From the NCBI GenBank assembly GCA_028564675.1, contig JAOVVO010000060.1:62001-126000 (forward strand): a stretch of DNA of 64,000 nt, given 5' to 3'. Positions 27,091 through 40,900 of the stretch are shown in pieces. Position 1 is the stretch's first letter; the number at the start of each line of letters is the position of its first letter. Below the pieces are notes generated by a model. That model was given only the letters and a program-made list of their open reading frames with translations. It did no database searches and was not told the DNA's origin. Both the position numbers and the translations under genes were made by a program. Source of the stretch: Onchocerca lupi (Eukaryota; Nematoda; Chromadorea; Rhabditida; Onchocercidae).

Positions 27091-27845
27091 TGGTAAACCG
27101 AAATGACGAAATAATCGAAGTATTTTAAAAATTTGTAATATTTCTCAGAAAAATGAATTACTTATTCGTATCTCTGTACAAAGGCCTGCTTATGTGCGCC
27201 GCTTAAAATGCTGAATCCATGGAATATTGCAAAGACTAAAGCTTGCGTGCTTTATTTGAAATATTGTAAACATTATCCATCTCTTATCCTTTGTCCTGAT
27301 AAGCAATCTTTTGCACGATTAATGTGTTGTAAGCCTCCACTTACAATCAAGATCAAGGACTATAAAAGGAGCTTCTCGAGTCAACAAGGATCAGTGTCTT
27401 CAAGTTCAGTATCCGAAGCAAGTTCAATTACTAATTCAGTTTCAAAAACGATTTTAACAACACGAGCGACAGCTCAGCAGGAACAACAACAATGGTGGAG
27501 CGGAAGTAGAACGTCAGGAACAGAAAGTACAACACAGTGAGTATTCGAACGACTATTAGTATTCTTTTACTATTTATTGTGTATTCATTTAATCTTTACA
27601 TTGCCTGGGTAATATACAATGTTGCCTATAATATTATATGAGATTAGCGAAAGCCGTTGTTGATTGTCTGTAATATAATATGATATTGGTCTATAATATA
27701 TATCTCTATAATATAATCTATATTTAGTAAGATGCCTATAATATAATAAAATGGTCTATAACTGTCTATAATATAATATGACTATATTGTCTTGATATAA
27801 ACTCAGTAAAGGCTACTGTTGACCTAACGGAGTCAAAATAATAAC
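27091..27845 (+). mobile_element. LTR-like repeat, copy A
   Basis: This stretch is related along its length to 51516-52233 in the same orientation. Both share an AAATGxCGAAATAATC start, a CTCTTATCC block, a CAATCTTTTG-type block, then ATCAAGGACTATAAAAGGAGC (here a good TATA box, 27351-27371), Ser/Gln-coding repeats and an end block GGCTAxTGTTGAC...GGAGTCA. A TATA box followed by a short transcribed-type region suits an LTR (solo LTR, possibly BEL/Pao or Gypsy). I see no adjoining gag-pol. The 110-codon open frame at 27208-27540 lies inside the repeat and is probably not a gene. Outer ends and target duplications are unresolved. Confidence 0.55.
27620..27800. repeat. Imperfect tandem TCTATAATATAATATGA repeats
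   Basis: At least five diverged copies of a CTATAATATAATATGA-like unit, spaced irregularly, sit inside copy A. Copy B lacks them and is correspondingly shorter, so they look like a later expansion. Confidence 0.7.
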
Positions 27846-30581
27846 AAGAAGCAATTTCCAATTCAAGCAGACTACAAAACCAAATTACAAATTACCAGAT
27901 ATTTTCTTCAACAATATTAGAGTGTGGTCGCAAATGAATGTTTTTTCCACAATTACTTTCGAATTCTTTGTAAACAGAACCGTATAAATAACATGGTCAC
28001 CTCAACATCAAGTGGAAATTCAGTTCAATTTCTTGCACTGAACTATATATAATTGCACAAAATGCTAAATGAAACCAAAAGGAATCACAATATGCATTTC
28101 GAGAGAAGTAAGTTTGAGTAGAAAAAATGGAATTGAAAATGGAATATTGCCTAATTTCATCTATTGGAATGTTACATCGAAGTCATTGCAAAGATAACAT
28201 CCAACAACGATTCTTGTTTAAAATTATAACCTGATCTGTGTTGCATAAAACAACAAAGTAATCGCTCACAATAGCATAATAATGATAACTAACGCTGACA
28301 GTTAAAATGAGATCAATTAATGGGATCAGATTCGCCATTACTAGATAGTTGAAGAGAAGAGAAGGATGATGATAAGAGAATGGGAATGATAAGACGGAGA
28401 AAAGAGGTAGAAGAAAACGGAAGGATACGAAAGACATGCGTCGGTTAGCTGAGATAGCTATGCATGGTGGCGAGAGACGATCGTGCGGATGAGAGGAATG
28501 AGAAGGAAGAAGCATTGGTTGGATGCTAATGCTATCATTAGTGTTGCTCTCTCTCTATTTCAATCTCTCTCATTCTCTCTCCTCCCTCTCTCCACTACGC
28601 TTCTATATCTTCTCTATTTCGCTGGCTAATGACGCATATCGCTGCAATAATATATTGCCACTGATTATTAATATCAAAATCTTAAGAGATCGTTGATTCA
28701 ATATGCATTCCAGATAGGATAATTGCAGACATGCAATGCGCTCCGATGCATACCTAATGCAGCGACACAGCAAAACAAAGTGTTCATATTGTTTTCATAA
28801 TTTCCTGCGGTCGATTCGGGGAGCAAACTTTTGTAAGCTTTGAGCCGCAACCTTCCTAAGCTTATTATTTTTGTAGAAATATCCTTTACAGAAATCATGA
28901 TTACAAACACACATGAAATTGGCTACTTATCATCCTTCTTTGATTGACAACAAATCTCATATCATTCTCTCTCATTATCCATCAGATAAATTAGAATGTT
29001 AATAAATCATTCATCAGAGAAATTAAATAATGTCAGATGAATTAAACAACTGAAATAATGTCATATTAGCAGTTAGTTTAGAAATATCTAAGGATGGAAA
29101 TTGACAAAAATGATAGAAGCGCAATAACTGAGCGAATGGAAGAAGAAATAAATGAATATTTTAGTTTTGAAAATGAAAGATACAAATTCTGGCAATGATA
29201 TTTTGCATAAAAGAGGTGGCATTGCATTACAAAAATTGGTTTGAATAATCAAATCGAATGACAATCAGTAGAAATTATGTAATTCTCTTAATAAATAGGG
29301 ATGATGTTCCTTAAAATCTTTCCACGACAGCGAGTGGAAAGAGTTTTCAGAAAAAACAAAAAAAAAACCAAGCAGCTTATTCAAAGGCGGTCAAAAGTAA
29401 ATGTAAAGTTTTCCGACTGTAACGAATTATTTCTTTATCGTCAATCCTTCAAAAAAAAAAAAAAAAAAAAAGAAAAAAAATTATAAAATATACCTCTTTC
29501 GCATCACTATACAATTATATACTGTTCTATTCGGGATAGGGATAATAATAGCTTTTAATTTAAGAAGTCTATTTATTTTATAAGAAATTTCCTCGCGATA
29601 TATGAGAAAAAAATAAAAAGAGACATGAAAAGGTTCAGGGAGAGCCCGGAAATACAACGATATGAGAGGGAATTCAATGAGCATGAAGTTTTCAATCTGC
29701 TTATCAACAGTTCTGCAAGCTCAACATTTCATGACATGAATCATGCTGTTCGGCATCTGTCATGCCAAGCAACTTCATTTTCGCTCTCCAAGTTCCTATG
29801 GTAGGTGTATGCCGCCGCCTCTCTTTCTATGTACCAACCTATCATCATCATCCATCCATTCCACTGAATGTAAACAGTTTTGCTGAAAATTTGGTACTTC
29901 GTTTCACTAAAACTAGTTAGTTGTTTGGCTGGAGATGTTATTTCATCAGCGAATCAAAAATCTCTCTGTGCAGCATCTAACTATAACTTCAAGTACAAAA
30001 ACAAAAAAAAAGTTGATTGCTTTGGAATTTTTTTTTTTTTTTTTTTTTTTTTGTTGACAAGAAAGGAACGACTAGCAATAATAAGTCAGCAGAAAATTGT
30101 GTTCCCATATCGAATGTCATGTTTGTGTCAGGTAAAAATAAAAGGCTTAAAAAATAGAAAAACTGAACGCACCTAAGCTTATAGCTTGCAGCCATGATCA
30201 TAAGATGAATGAACAAATTCTCAAAGCTAATTAGATGGGATAAACATTCTGTCAGTCAAGTCAGCTTCAGATTAGAGCGGATGAATTCAAAAGCACTCCA
30301 CAAACCCAAAAACACGAAGTTATCGTCCCAGACCTCATCTAATAGCAGAAAGCGTTCAAGTTAGGAGAAAGCAGATAAGCGATCCACTCAATAGTCTAAA
30401 TGCAATTTCTAAAAGGAAAACTGCACTAAGTAAAAAAAAGAGATTTTCAAAACATTACAGCATAAATAGTCCTGTATTCTTTTATGTGTACAACTAAGAA
30501 GTATAATTCAAAATCAAAATTAAAAGAGAATAGTTTATAAAATTAAGAATGAAACTATTGCGGCAATAGAGGAGTGGAGTA

Positions 30582-30788
30582 TCAACAGGAAAAATAAAAT
30601 TTCCGTTTAATCAAAAAAATGATTATTTTTTCTTTGCTTTCATCTTTATATTCTTCTTCGCTATCTTCCATCTCATCATTCTTCACAATTCTCACATTAT
30701 TCCACAATTCAGCACTACCAAATTTAACGGGAAGCTCAAAATCATTCTTGTCAGCATAACCAAATAACAAATAAGACAATGGAAAGTG
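30582..30788 (-). CDS. Weak candidate exon, unknown protein
   Basis: Behind a good acceptor (AAATTTTCAG) the minus strand is open for 68 codons to TGA, reading HFPLSYLLFGYADKND, then ELPVKFGSAELWNNV and an acidic tail (MEDSEEEYKDESKEK). No upstream exon could be joined. An in-frame ATG at 30803 would alternatively give a 73-residue protein. It may be a terminal exon, a fragment or chance. Confidence 0.25.
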   Translation of the reverse strand, partial: HFPLSYLLFGYADKNDFELPVKFGSAELWNNVRIVKNDEMEDSEEEYKDESKEKIIIFLIKRKFYFSC

Positions 30789-33700
30789 CTGAAAATTTGC
30801 CATTTAGAAATGAATTCTTCGGCGAAATTCAATATTATTTTTAAAAAAAAGGAATAAGAAATCGCTCTTCTCTCTTTTGTATTTAAAGGAATTTATGAAT
30901 TCGAAGAAAAACCGGAAGTTAAATACAATAGAGATAACATATATACTTATTTTTATTACTTTCATTATCTTTATTCTTCCTCAAAAATTATGTCTAAAGA
31001 GTGCAACACTGCAGAAAGGAAAAGCACTGCAATCATAATGCATCAATTTTATTCTCACCGATATCCTGTTCGATACAGTCCATGAAAATATAAATTAATT
31101 AAGCATGAAAAAAAAAAGAAGGAACTGAGAAGGTATGTTGAGGACAGGAGAGAAACTAGGACTGAAGCCAAAAGCATGAAATAATGGATAAGAGAAAAGA
31201 GGAAAGGGAGATCGTTGATAATAATGTTATCTTTTCAAAATTTAAAAGCCTGGATAAAAAAGAAAGGAAAATACATGGTTGACCTTGCGCGTTTCCTTAC
31301 AATTCTCAGAAATGCCGGGCAAACTGTGTAATGTTACATAACGTATCGTCTCGTTTTGCTTCACATATGATTACACTCAAAAACAAGTCTTTCCTTCGTC
31401 CAACTTTTTATCGGTTATAATAAGTGTCAGCTCTCAAAAAAGTTAGCACAATGGTTAAATGGTACAATTGATAGATATGGCAGAAAATTTGCTTAACGGA
31501 AACGGTGAAAATTATATTCATATTATCGTTACAGAATAAACAGTCTATTTTGTACAAATTATATCGTAAATCCATCTCCAAAAACAAATATAAATCATTA
31601 ACCGAATGGCTAATCAAATATCTAGTAATTAATGATTAAATATTCATCCTCCGCTTTATCCAATCATTATAATCGTCTTCAACGTATTTGATTCGATTTT
31701 ATTATCCCAAGCTATGATTCCCCTTTGTCGTGTCTTACAATGCAAGTTCAACAATTTCTTCGGATTCGGATAATATGGGAGAGATGAAAATGTAACTGTT
31801 ACAAAACCAGAAAAAGTTGCATGGAATATTTTTCCACTAAGAAGTAGAGCAAATCTTAAAAAAAAAAAAACTTCGAAACTAGAACTGATTTGACTCGATG
31901 CCAAAAAAATTGTATGACAAGCATACAGCCCTTTGTTACACTTGATGTATTTCATTTTATATTCGACACTTGACATACACTAAATTCAGATATCACTTCA
32001 AACATTCATTTTTCTCTTCCGATCTTTGCTTACTAGTTTGTGTTTCTTACGTTTGCTACGGTAATCTCAGAAGACTCGAACATACCGGAAGAGACAAAGT
32101 GCAAGAAAATTCCTTGTCACTGACAAATGTAAAATCGATTATATTAAGCATGAAATTTTATTTAGAAATAAAAAGCTCCCACTGGGAAGCTTCAATAATT
32201 TCTTTTCTTGAATAACAATAAAATAAAACTTCATAACATTTATTTTCATACATCAATTATGAAAGCATAAAGCAGTGAGTAAAACAACTGTTCCTTTCAG
32301 CACCTAAAGCTCGCTTTCAGAGTCACATCTTAAACAAATGAAAATTGATAAATTTGTGGCATTATTAACTTGAAAATGAATCTGTACATATCTTCATCTC
32401 AAAGAATTCAAAAATCCTGCATATCTTTGAGACATTCATAAATTTATCTTTTCGTGCTTATCTCAAACTTCACTGCTTATTTATTTTCAATCATTCATTT
32501 TAATAAATAATTAGCAAAATTTAAAATTCTTGTTATACAAGCTAAAAGTAATGATGAAGTTTGAAAAATCCGAAATGACACAAAACCATAATAAATCAAC
32601 TGAAAAGATAATAAAGTTATTGACAGAAGTCAGAAGTGACCGTTTATTTCGCTCTTCACAAAGCATAACGATTGCCAACCAGTCGAGGTGGGGTTAAAGA
32701 GCGAGGCCATGGAATGAACACTGTGGAATGTCGCCCCACTTTATATTATTTATCCACTATAGATCTAATCATCAACTCTGTCCATAAAAACGGAATAAAA
32801 GTGGGTAAGAAAAGAGAACTGATGAAGAATCAAAATAAAATCATAAGAAACAATGAAGTGAATATAGTTTATAATATAAAATGAGAAGATCATACGGAGG
32901 GGTAAAACAGGGAATCTTGTTTCACAGAATCACTGATTAGGCAAGTGACGCAAACAATTTTCGCAGGTTTATCATTCATTGTTTAAAAAGATTTTCCATT
33001 TCCATCATATCAACAACAGCAACTTTTGATGAGAGAAAAGAAAATAGAAGTTTTTATAGAAATTATTTTAAAAACCTCAGTGACAATTCAGAAATAATGA
33101 TGAAAGCTTGAGATATTTTGTGTAGCATATTAGATAAATGATTTAAAATTATTAAAAGTAACAAGTCAGTCGTTATAATTTAAGTAATAAGTCAGTCGTA
33201 GTAATCCATCTTCATGGCTTTAATTAATAGATATAAGAATAATTGCTTGGCTTGCTTAACAGATTTAATAGAAATTCTAGGTATGGGAAGAACGATGCTT
33301 ATTTTTTCTTTATTGTGGAAGGCTTTATAATATAAAGCCTTTCTTCAATTCCTCACATTTTGAAAAAAACGGACGCGAAATTTTCCATTACTCTCTTACG
33401 CAAATAAATAAAAATGGTAATGAATTTTTGAGTAATACAAAATTCTATATCGTTTCAATACGAAACATTTTTAGCGAGTCTTTTATCCAAATCTTTAACT
33501 TTTTCTAGAGCTGAAACAACTTTCTACTACATTTCTAAAATTCCATTAATAAAGTATACCTAATTTTAGAGGACAACAATGTCTTATAAAAAGTGCATAA
33601 AAAGATTATACTAAAAAAACTCAAAGTTATTTGGAAGATTTAAAATACTAATTCATAGCGAACTTTACAGACATTAATGCCAATAATTTTTATTTGAATA

Positions 33701-34610
33701 ACTTGTAATCTTCTCGTTTATTTATGAAATTAATTAGCTGATTAGTCAGTAAATCATTTGCTATTCGATAATCAGTCAGTCAGTCAAGCAGCAGACTAGC
33801 TCCTGAGAAAATCGGATCATCATTGATTGCTTAATTAAGAAAGATCATATTTTCAAGCATTTCTGTAACGATCATCCAATTAGTACAAAATCTAAAATAA
33901 AAATAATTCGTTTTCGATCACACAACTCATCATACTGGGTAAACTTAACATGCAAGAAATGAATTCTGAAGAGCGATTTGCGAAAAAATTGGCGCTCCTC
34001 TTCTCTCACTATAATGATGAATCTTCAATTTTAGCTCCCTGACATTTTCTAACTTTCTTATACTATTCTCTACTCAATTAATTCATCTACAACATTAAGA
34101 AATGAAAGTCTTCATAAATTATTCATTCCTTTCAAGCTCTAAAGCAAATATCACCAAATAATTATAAAAAGAAGATCCGTGAATTAGAGAATTTTAATAT
34201 TCGAAAATAAATAGATGTTTGATAAAAAAATTGAAGTGTATTTGTATTATTGATATATGCTGCTATGAAAAAAATTATTTTTTTGTCAAACGAACAATTT
34301 TCGATTAGAACAAATGTATTCTATAGCAGAATGTTCTTAGAAAACAGATTGAACGACACATTACTAGGCAGCCAGCTGAATAATACATTGATCTCACGAC
34401 GGATAATATATATTTGCTGATAAGTAATCCAGTCCTTAAAATTCATAAGAAGAGGTAGCCACATAAGTATGACAGCAATTAGTAACTATTTTTTTTCTTC
34501 ATTTCTGCTGAAAACTCAATCGGATCTAGTATAAATACAGTAAATTGAGGATATAAAAAATCTAGGCTTAAGTTAAGATGAAGCATATTCGATTATTTAA
34601 GTTAAAAAAC

Positions 34611-34977
34611 TTAGTTTCTATCATTTTTTTTCCTATCAACAACGGCTAACAACAGAAACGAATCACTTTGTCCTGCACGACTTGAAGCTCAATCCGGTGT
34701 TAAATCGTTCCACTTTTTTGAAGGATGAAACCATAAAAAGGAGAGAGGTATCATATTTAATAAAATGCTTCAATATAAACAGAAGTAATTGGAAATTTCA
34801 ATCATCATGTAAAATATCTGTAGAGGAGAACAAACCATATGCGGTGACATTTTTGTAAATATTGGTTTGGGTTCTATCGTTACTGGAATTCGTCGATGGC
34901 CTACACAGATCATTGCCGTTTTTAAATTCTTCTACAGCAAAACATTGATTTTCCACATCTATATCCTCTTTTTTGAT
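34611..34977 (-). CDS. C-terminal tail exons of the PTR gene
   Basis: After the last membrane helix (exon 35843-35718) translation could stop at TAA 35688-35690 if that intron is not removed. Splicing at a GTTGTC donor joins in phase 0 to 34977-34836 (IKKEDIDVENQCFAVEEFK) and then in phase 1 to 34672-34611, ending TAA. The two tails would give alternative cytoplasmic C-termini. The evidence is open frame and phase only. Confidence 0.5.
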
Positions 34978-37900
34978 CTAAACGGTACATGAAAAAATAG
35001 ATAGACAAATGGATGTGAAATGAAGCATTCTTTTAATCACAAATGACTGTATTGAAACAAAAAATAGTCATAAAAAATATTCGTTTTGAAGAAGTTCAAA
35101 AGAATATAGAATGCAAATACACTCCAGATAATTACTGTAACTCTTAATTGACTTAATTACTGAAATCAAACACTAAAATTACGGTCCCTTCCTTTTATAT
35201 ATTTTATATTGGAGATAAATGAAAGTTATATTATTAAATTGATTAAAACTGTCGTATACGAATTAATACATGCAATAACAAAATATACACATTTAAAATT
35301 TTTTAAATCATTTATTCCCGTAAATGTATAATCACTTTGCGCGAAAAATTTTAAATGAAATATTACTGAAAAACAAACAAGAAAAAAAAAGAACTTTAAA
35401 AATGGAATGGATGTTCTAAAAGATCTGTTATTCGACATGATCATGAAGAAGATTTCACAATCGTTAAATTAAGAGATCTTTTTTCTTCCAGAACTTTAAG
35501 GAAAAAATTATTATTTTTCTGTAATCTAGGTTAAGACTAGATTATTCTATCAGTTAATAATCGGTTCGAAATTTCAAAAGCATTGATTTCAAAAGCAACA
35601 ATATGCTTATTTTGCTATGAGTAATTTTCTTTAAACGTTCAAAATAATTAGTAAATCAATTGGTGAAAAATGAGAAAATATTTCACATTATGAAGAAGTA
35701 TTGGTAGAATAGACAACTTTACGCCTTCGTAATCTTCTACAAAACTGCGACAAACGATCAACCAGTACAAGCATACATGGAATGATAAGTAAGCCATGAA
35801 AAACGCACAGAGAAATACATAGCAGCATTGTTTTCACAAATACCTGAAATTGATGGAATATTGTATTTCAGGTGTAACAGACGACTTTTTAGGCTTAAGT
35901 TTCAAGTTTTTAAACATAAAAAGAAGCGCAGAATTTTCTTCGTCAAGAAAAAAGTTATCTATAATACAGGAATTCATGGCCAAGGATATATGGTCAAACA
36001 GATCAAGAGAAAGGCTCTTCATGAGTGTGAAAGAATTATCTAATCATTTTCTGTTTCTCTTTGAAGATTGTATTATCAACAAATCGAATGCTCGTTGCCT
36101 CACATAAATTTCGAAACTAAAATTTATGTAAAAGAAGGAAAAACACACCTGTGCTATATAGAGATCTTTAAATAGAAGACCAAGCAAGCATAAACTTGTG
36201 CTTATGGATGCTTGCAATGCAGGAAGTGCAACCGAAGAAAAACATATCCGTAATTTTTCCCTCATCATTAGATGTTGATTGGTTGTTGATCCTGAAAAAC
36301 TGAACTATCGGTATTTCGAATTAAATTCGAATAATTTCAAGAAAATTGAGAATTTCCTTCTTCTTCGTTTTATTCATTCCTTCTGCTCATAATTTAAGTT
36401 TTTACCCAATAGATGGTTTATCTAATCATAATTAAAATAATTCATGAAGCTAATAACATAAAATCATCCATTTTTATGATATCAAGATATCAGAGCTAAG
36501 ACTTAACTTTATTAATGTAGTGATAAGCAACATGAGCTGGTATATCAACGCTGAAACCCATTGCAATTAATATTGCAGCCATCATGATCGGTTCCAAATT
36601 GAAGCCCATTAGAATCATTAATCCAATTATACCTTTAAGAGAAAACTTTTCTATAATTTCACAACTGCAAATAAACTTAATGGTAAATATCACATATCAT
36701 TTATATTAAATTAAAATAAAAAGTTATTTTGAAATTTCTAAAAGTTAAGTGAAACTTCCATTAGATTTTAACTTGTAAGAAATTGAAAATTATTCAAATA
36801 ACAATAGAAAATAATTATTTACCAGTCATGATGGAAACGATAGCAGCCGATACAACAATCACTGTGAATGCATCGTATAAAAAGATAAAAGAAATGAATG
36901 CCATGCAAATTAATAAGCCTAGTGCTGATTGCCATGCATCTGTTGTCATATTATCAATCAAATCCAGAAATATCGCATCATCCATGAAGACTGTTACATT
37001 GAATTCTCTGAAAGATGAAACTTTTTGCTAAGTTCTATTTTGCTACTGTGATAATTTCATTACCACTGATATTACAAAGGGAATTGATTGCTTTTCAAAC
37101 TAATCAATAATAAGAAGTTATATCAGGAGGACGTTAAAGAACGTCATAACTCAGCAATTAGTCAATCTTGGCCAAGGATTGTTATATTCCTCGTATTTAG
37201 AGGTAAAGATTCAAAATTTGGATGAATCAGATAAATTAGTATTTAATTATTAGAACATCTATTCTTCAATTTTTTAGTTCTTCGGTACAAACCTGTATTC
37301 ATCTATAATGTTACGCCATTTATTTAACATAATACTTCTCTGCGGCCAATCCTTCAAATTTTCACCATAATAAGAGGTTGTAAAGAAGAATTTGATTAGT
37401 TGACCACTGAAAATAAATTTTTAAACTAGACATAATAAGTTGGAATTTATTTCCGTTTCAGATAAATTAATGTCCGAATTTTGAGACATTTCATTTATCC
37501 GGCATGACATGATTTAGGTATGAAATACGTTTTGTTGCTGAAACTAAAGAATAATGAAAGCAGCATAGTACACAAAGATCTATCTATAAGAAAATCATTT
37601 TCGCAACCAATGCACATCAAGGTTTTTCACATATTACGTAACGAAATAATTAACAAGGAATTTAGAAAAATTTTAATACATAGAAAAAACATTCAATTAG
37701 AATTTGTTTGAATAATTATATAAAACTAATTAAAAAACTGAAGAAGGAGTTGCAGATTGAACTCAAATAAAATAGACATGCAAAAAGTTCAAAAAAATAA
37801 ATAAATAAGTAAAAATGAAGTTTAAAGGGATGAAAAATTACGTTGCTTCATCGAGAACCACAAAAGGACGCCATTTCTGATATTCAGGCCAATTTAAAAA

Positions 37901-40900
37901 TTCCGGTAAATCTTCTTCTCTGAATACAGCAGAACCACTTATTAAATCTGAAATTTTATGCATAAATAAATAAAATTCGAGATTTACTAAACAAAAATCA
38001 CTAGAACAACGGGCGTTATCGTAATTCTGTTCATTATTTTTAGGATAATTAGCCTGGAGAAAAGATTCACACATACTTCACAAATACAGAGCCAGGATTG
38101 GGAAAAAAAAACTTGTTGCTTTTGCAGAAGAGTACCAAGCCTGGCAAATATGTATCAGACGTGAATTAAGCTTGGGAAATATGTATCAGACGACAATTTA
38201 GCATACAGTTATCTCTTACTTATTATTATAGATGTTTGTTACACAAACCGTAGTTTTCGTCATCTTCATTGAATTGTTTTTCATAATCGATGAAATCACG
38301 AATGAAATAATTGGTACTCTCCGAGCTCCAAGAACCATCCATATGTTCCAGTTCAAAAACCATTTGGTTAAGCTGCTGCAAGCGATACATATTTGACAAA
38401 TTTCCGGGATTGTTCACATAAAATCGTATCAACGTATACTCTGGTATTTGATATCGTTGCAATAATTCGTTCACCTGAACAAAAAGCGTTGAATTTCTCG
38501 AATTGACGCCATCATTTTATGATTATTTTTGTATGACATGTGTGTCGGCGCAAATCTCGATATTGAACATGCGCAAGCGATCAATAATGCATGCTTTGCG
38601 CGCAGGTGATCAGCATGCATTACTGATCGTTTGCGCATGTTTCCAAATATGATTGATTACCAATTTAATGCTCACTAGTAATTGGACTAAGGTTAGTTAC
38701 TTTCTGACTACTAATAAATTCATAGTTTTGTTACGCATTTCTTCGAACATTTCGAGGAAGAAAAGAAACCTTAATAAGTGGTGAATCCAGTGGGAATAAC
38801 TTTTCCGATTTCAACTCAATCTTCATCTGAATTATTCCCTGAAAAAATGTCAAAATTCGTTTTATAAATTGAACAACGCATAATATTCTGTTGTACTATA
38901 TGTGGTAAAAGTTTAATTAAATTAAATTAGCACAGAAAGTTTGATTAAAAATTTAGAACGTACAAAAATTGAGATTATGATCAGAAGAGCCCATGAACAA
39001 AGTACAATAATGTCAAAAAACTGATTGATGACCAGCGTGATATAGCTTTCAAGCATAGATTCACAAGTAATCTTCGTTCTTTCATGGAAATCATATGAAT
39101 TCTAAAAAAAATACGAGTCATTGTTCTTAAGAAGAGGTAAAGTTACTATGATTCTTTGATCCAAAATTCCTATTTAATGGTAAGAAAAATAAGTACAAAA
39201 GATAAGTGGACAGATGAAGACAGACAAAGGCTACTGAACTTCCGCTGAAAAGAAAAGCTTCAGCGAACAAAAATTTTATCCTAATTTCTATCAACTTCTG
39301 ATTCTGATGACTTTCATCTTCAATCCTATTTCCTCATTCCACATCCGAATGAACTGATCGGTGAAGAGAAACTTCACCTTTCCGCAATAACTCATTATTG
39401 TATCTTTTTTCTCGTTGTCAATTTTGATTGAATGAATATTTTGTTGTTCGGTTGCTGCTTTTACTTCAAAATGCCCCACAATACACATTATTGCCGAATA
39501 AAATGTTAGCTGAAAAGGTCAAAGATTACTCACATGGAAGAATTATTTGAAGTTGTTTATCATGTATTAAGAGTTGAAGTCGCTAAATAAAGTTTGCTCG
39601 CCAAAGTCCCATCTAAAACTCTTTACAATTGAAGAAAAGATTGTGGTAACATATGTTAACAAAGGAATCTATAGAGTTCATTAATAGTTTTCAATCTGTC
39701 CTTTGCTATAATTAATTTTTTTCTACTTTTTCACAAAAAAAAAATCAAAACTTTGAGGACAGCGTGTGACTTCGAAATATATTAAACAAATTTTTAAACC
39801 ATTAGCTTCCATAATTTAAAGAAAAAAACTTTTCAAAAGAAAATAAAATCGAAAATGTAAATAATAAGATGAAGATAATTCGTATTATTTCAAATTTTGA
39901 AAATTTCTAAATGTATACAAGATAAAATTTAAATATGTGATATTTCTGAAACATGAATGAAATGGCATTTGACCTGATAAACATAATCCATTAAAATGGA
40001 TGCCATATTGCCAAAGCATAGTATCGTAATATTGGGTGAACCAGTAAAGACTCCAACTGCATCGGCCAGAATATTCGTCAAGGCTGATACAAGGATTGCA
40101 GGTCCAGTCTCTTCTAATACCTGAAAATACCGGATGTTTCTAGATTTCACTTTTCTATATAATCGATCACTACAATTAGTTGTGTGTTTGCTGAGTCAAC
40201 CAAAACAGTCAAGTTAATTAACTGCTCATGCAAATCTACAAAGAACTGATTGATCACCAGTGCAAGACGATATGCGATGCAGTCGTTTTTGATAGGATGT
40301 AGATTACATTCTCTCGTGACACGCTGCCATGCATGTATCATCAAATAAGCATCGTCAACACCTATAAAATAAATTTTGAGTAATTTGGGTAATTACATTT
40401 AAATCTTTGGATTAGGTAAGTTTTGTAAAATGTAAATAAATCAGAATTATACAGAATGATGTTTTGTGAATACAACATAAACAGAAAGCTTTATCGCGTT
40501 AGGTTAAGACAAACTTTTGCCACCTAAGAATATCGAATATTCAAAATCATAATTTTTATAACTTACCGATGGCAAGAGTAAGAATTGGCGTTACAGATAA
40601 GATGGCATCATACCGCACTCCAATAATTAATAATAATCCAATAGCTGTTACATTAGCCATTAGAGGACAAATACAGGCGAAGAAAGCTAAATAGATCTGA
40701 AAAGTTAAACAAGTGATAAATACAATTTCCGAGCATCTTATGAGAATTCTATCTTATCCTGTTGAGACTAGGCTTCTAATAAATAAGCCAGAATTATTAC
40801 CGCAAATTAAAGAACTGATTGCATTAAAATAGGCAAAATTCTTGACAATTTCTTATTCTTCAATCATGACATCTTCACGACTTTTCAGCTTTTTTATCAT

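Larger units (their letters stand above)
25020..34610. other. Long intergenic region without a confident gene
   Basis: Sequence upstream of the phosphatase and downstream of the patched-related gene. Besides LTR-like copy A, it has a purine-rich/CT-rich block at 28370-28610, A- and T-tracts near 25960, 29450 and 30030, a 22-base tandem duplication at 26335-26375 (TCGAAGGTTGG twice), a short direct repeat AAGTCAGTCGT near 33160 and 33190, and a weak exon candidate at 30582-30788. The 28.6-29.9 kb part, with several less AT-rich patches, could hold regulatory DNA of the phosphatase gene. Confidence 0.55.

Noticed and set aside
27208..27540. 110-codon plus-strand open frame with Ser/Gln-rich end
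   Set aside because: It lies wholly inside LTR-like copy A, crosses the TATA box, and is broken in copy B.
28183..28515. 110-codon minus-strand frame
   Set aside because: It is driven by a purine-rich low-complexity tract, with no recognisable motif.
31656..31976. 106-codon minus-strand frame
   Set aside because: No family motif, interrupted by an A/T tract coding for Phe runs, no joining exons.
40147..40257. Continuation of the PTR exon past GTGATC (LVINQFFVDLHEQ)
   Set aside because: The conserved step RLAL to VLEETGPA requires splicing at 40258. The likeness to a later exon (TLVINQFF) is probably coincidence.
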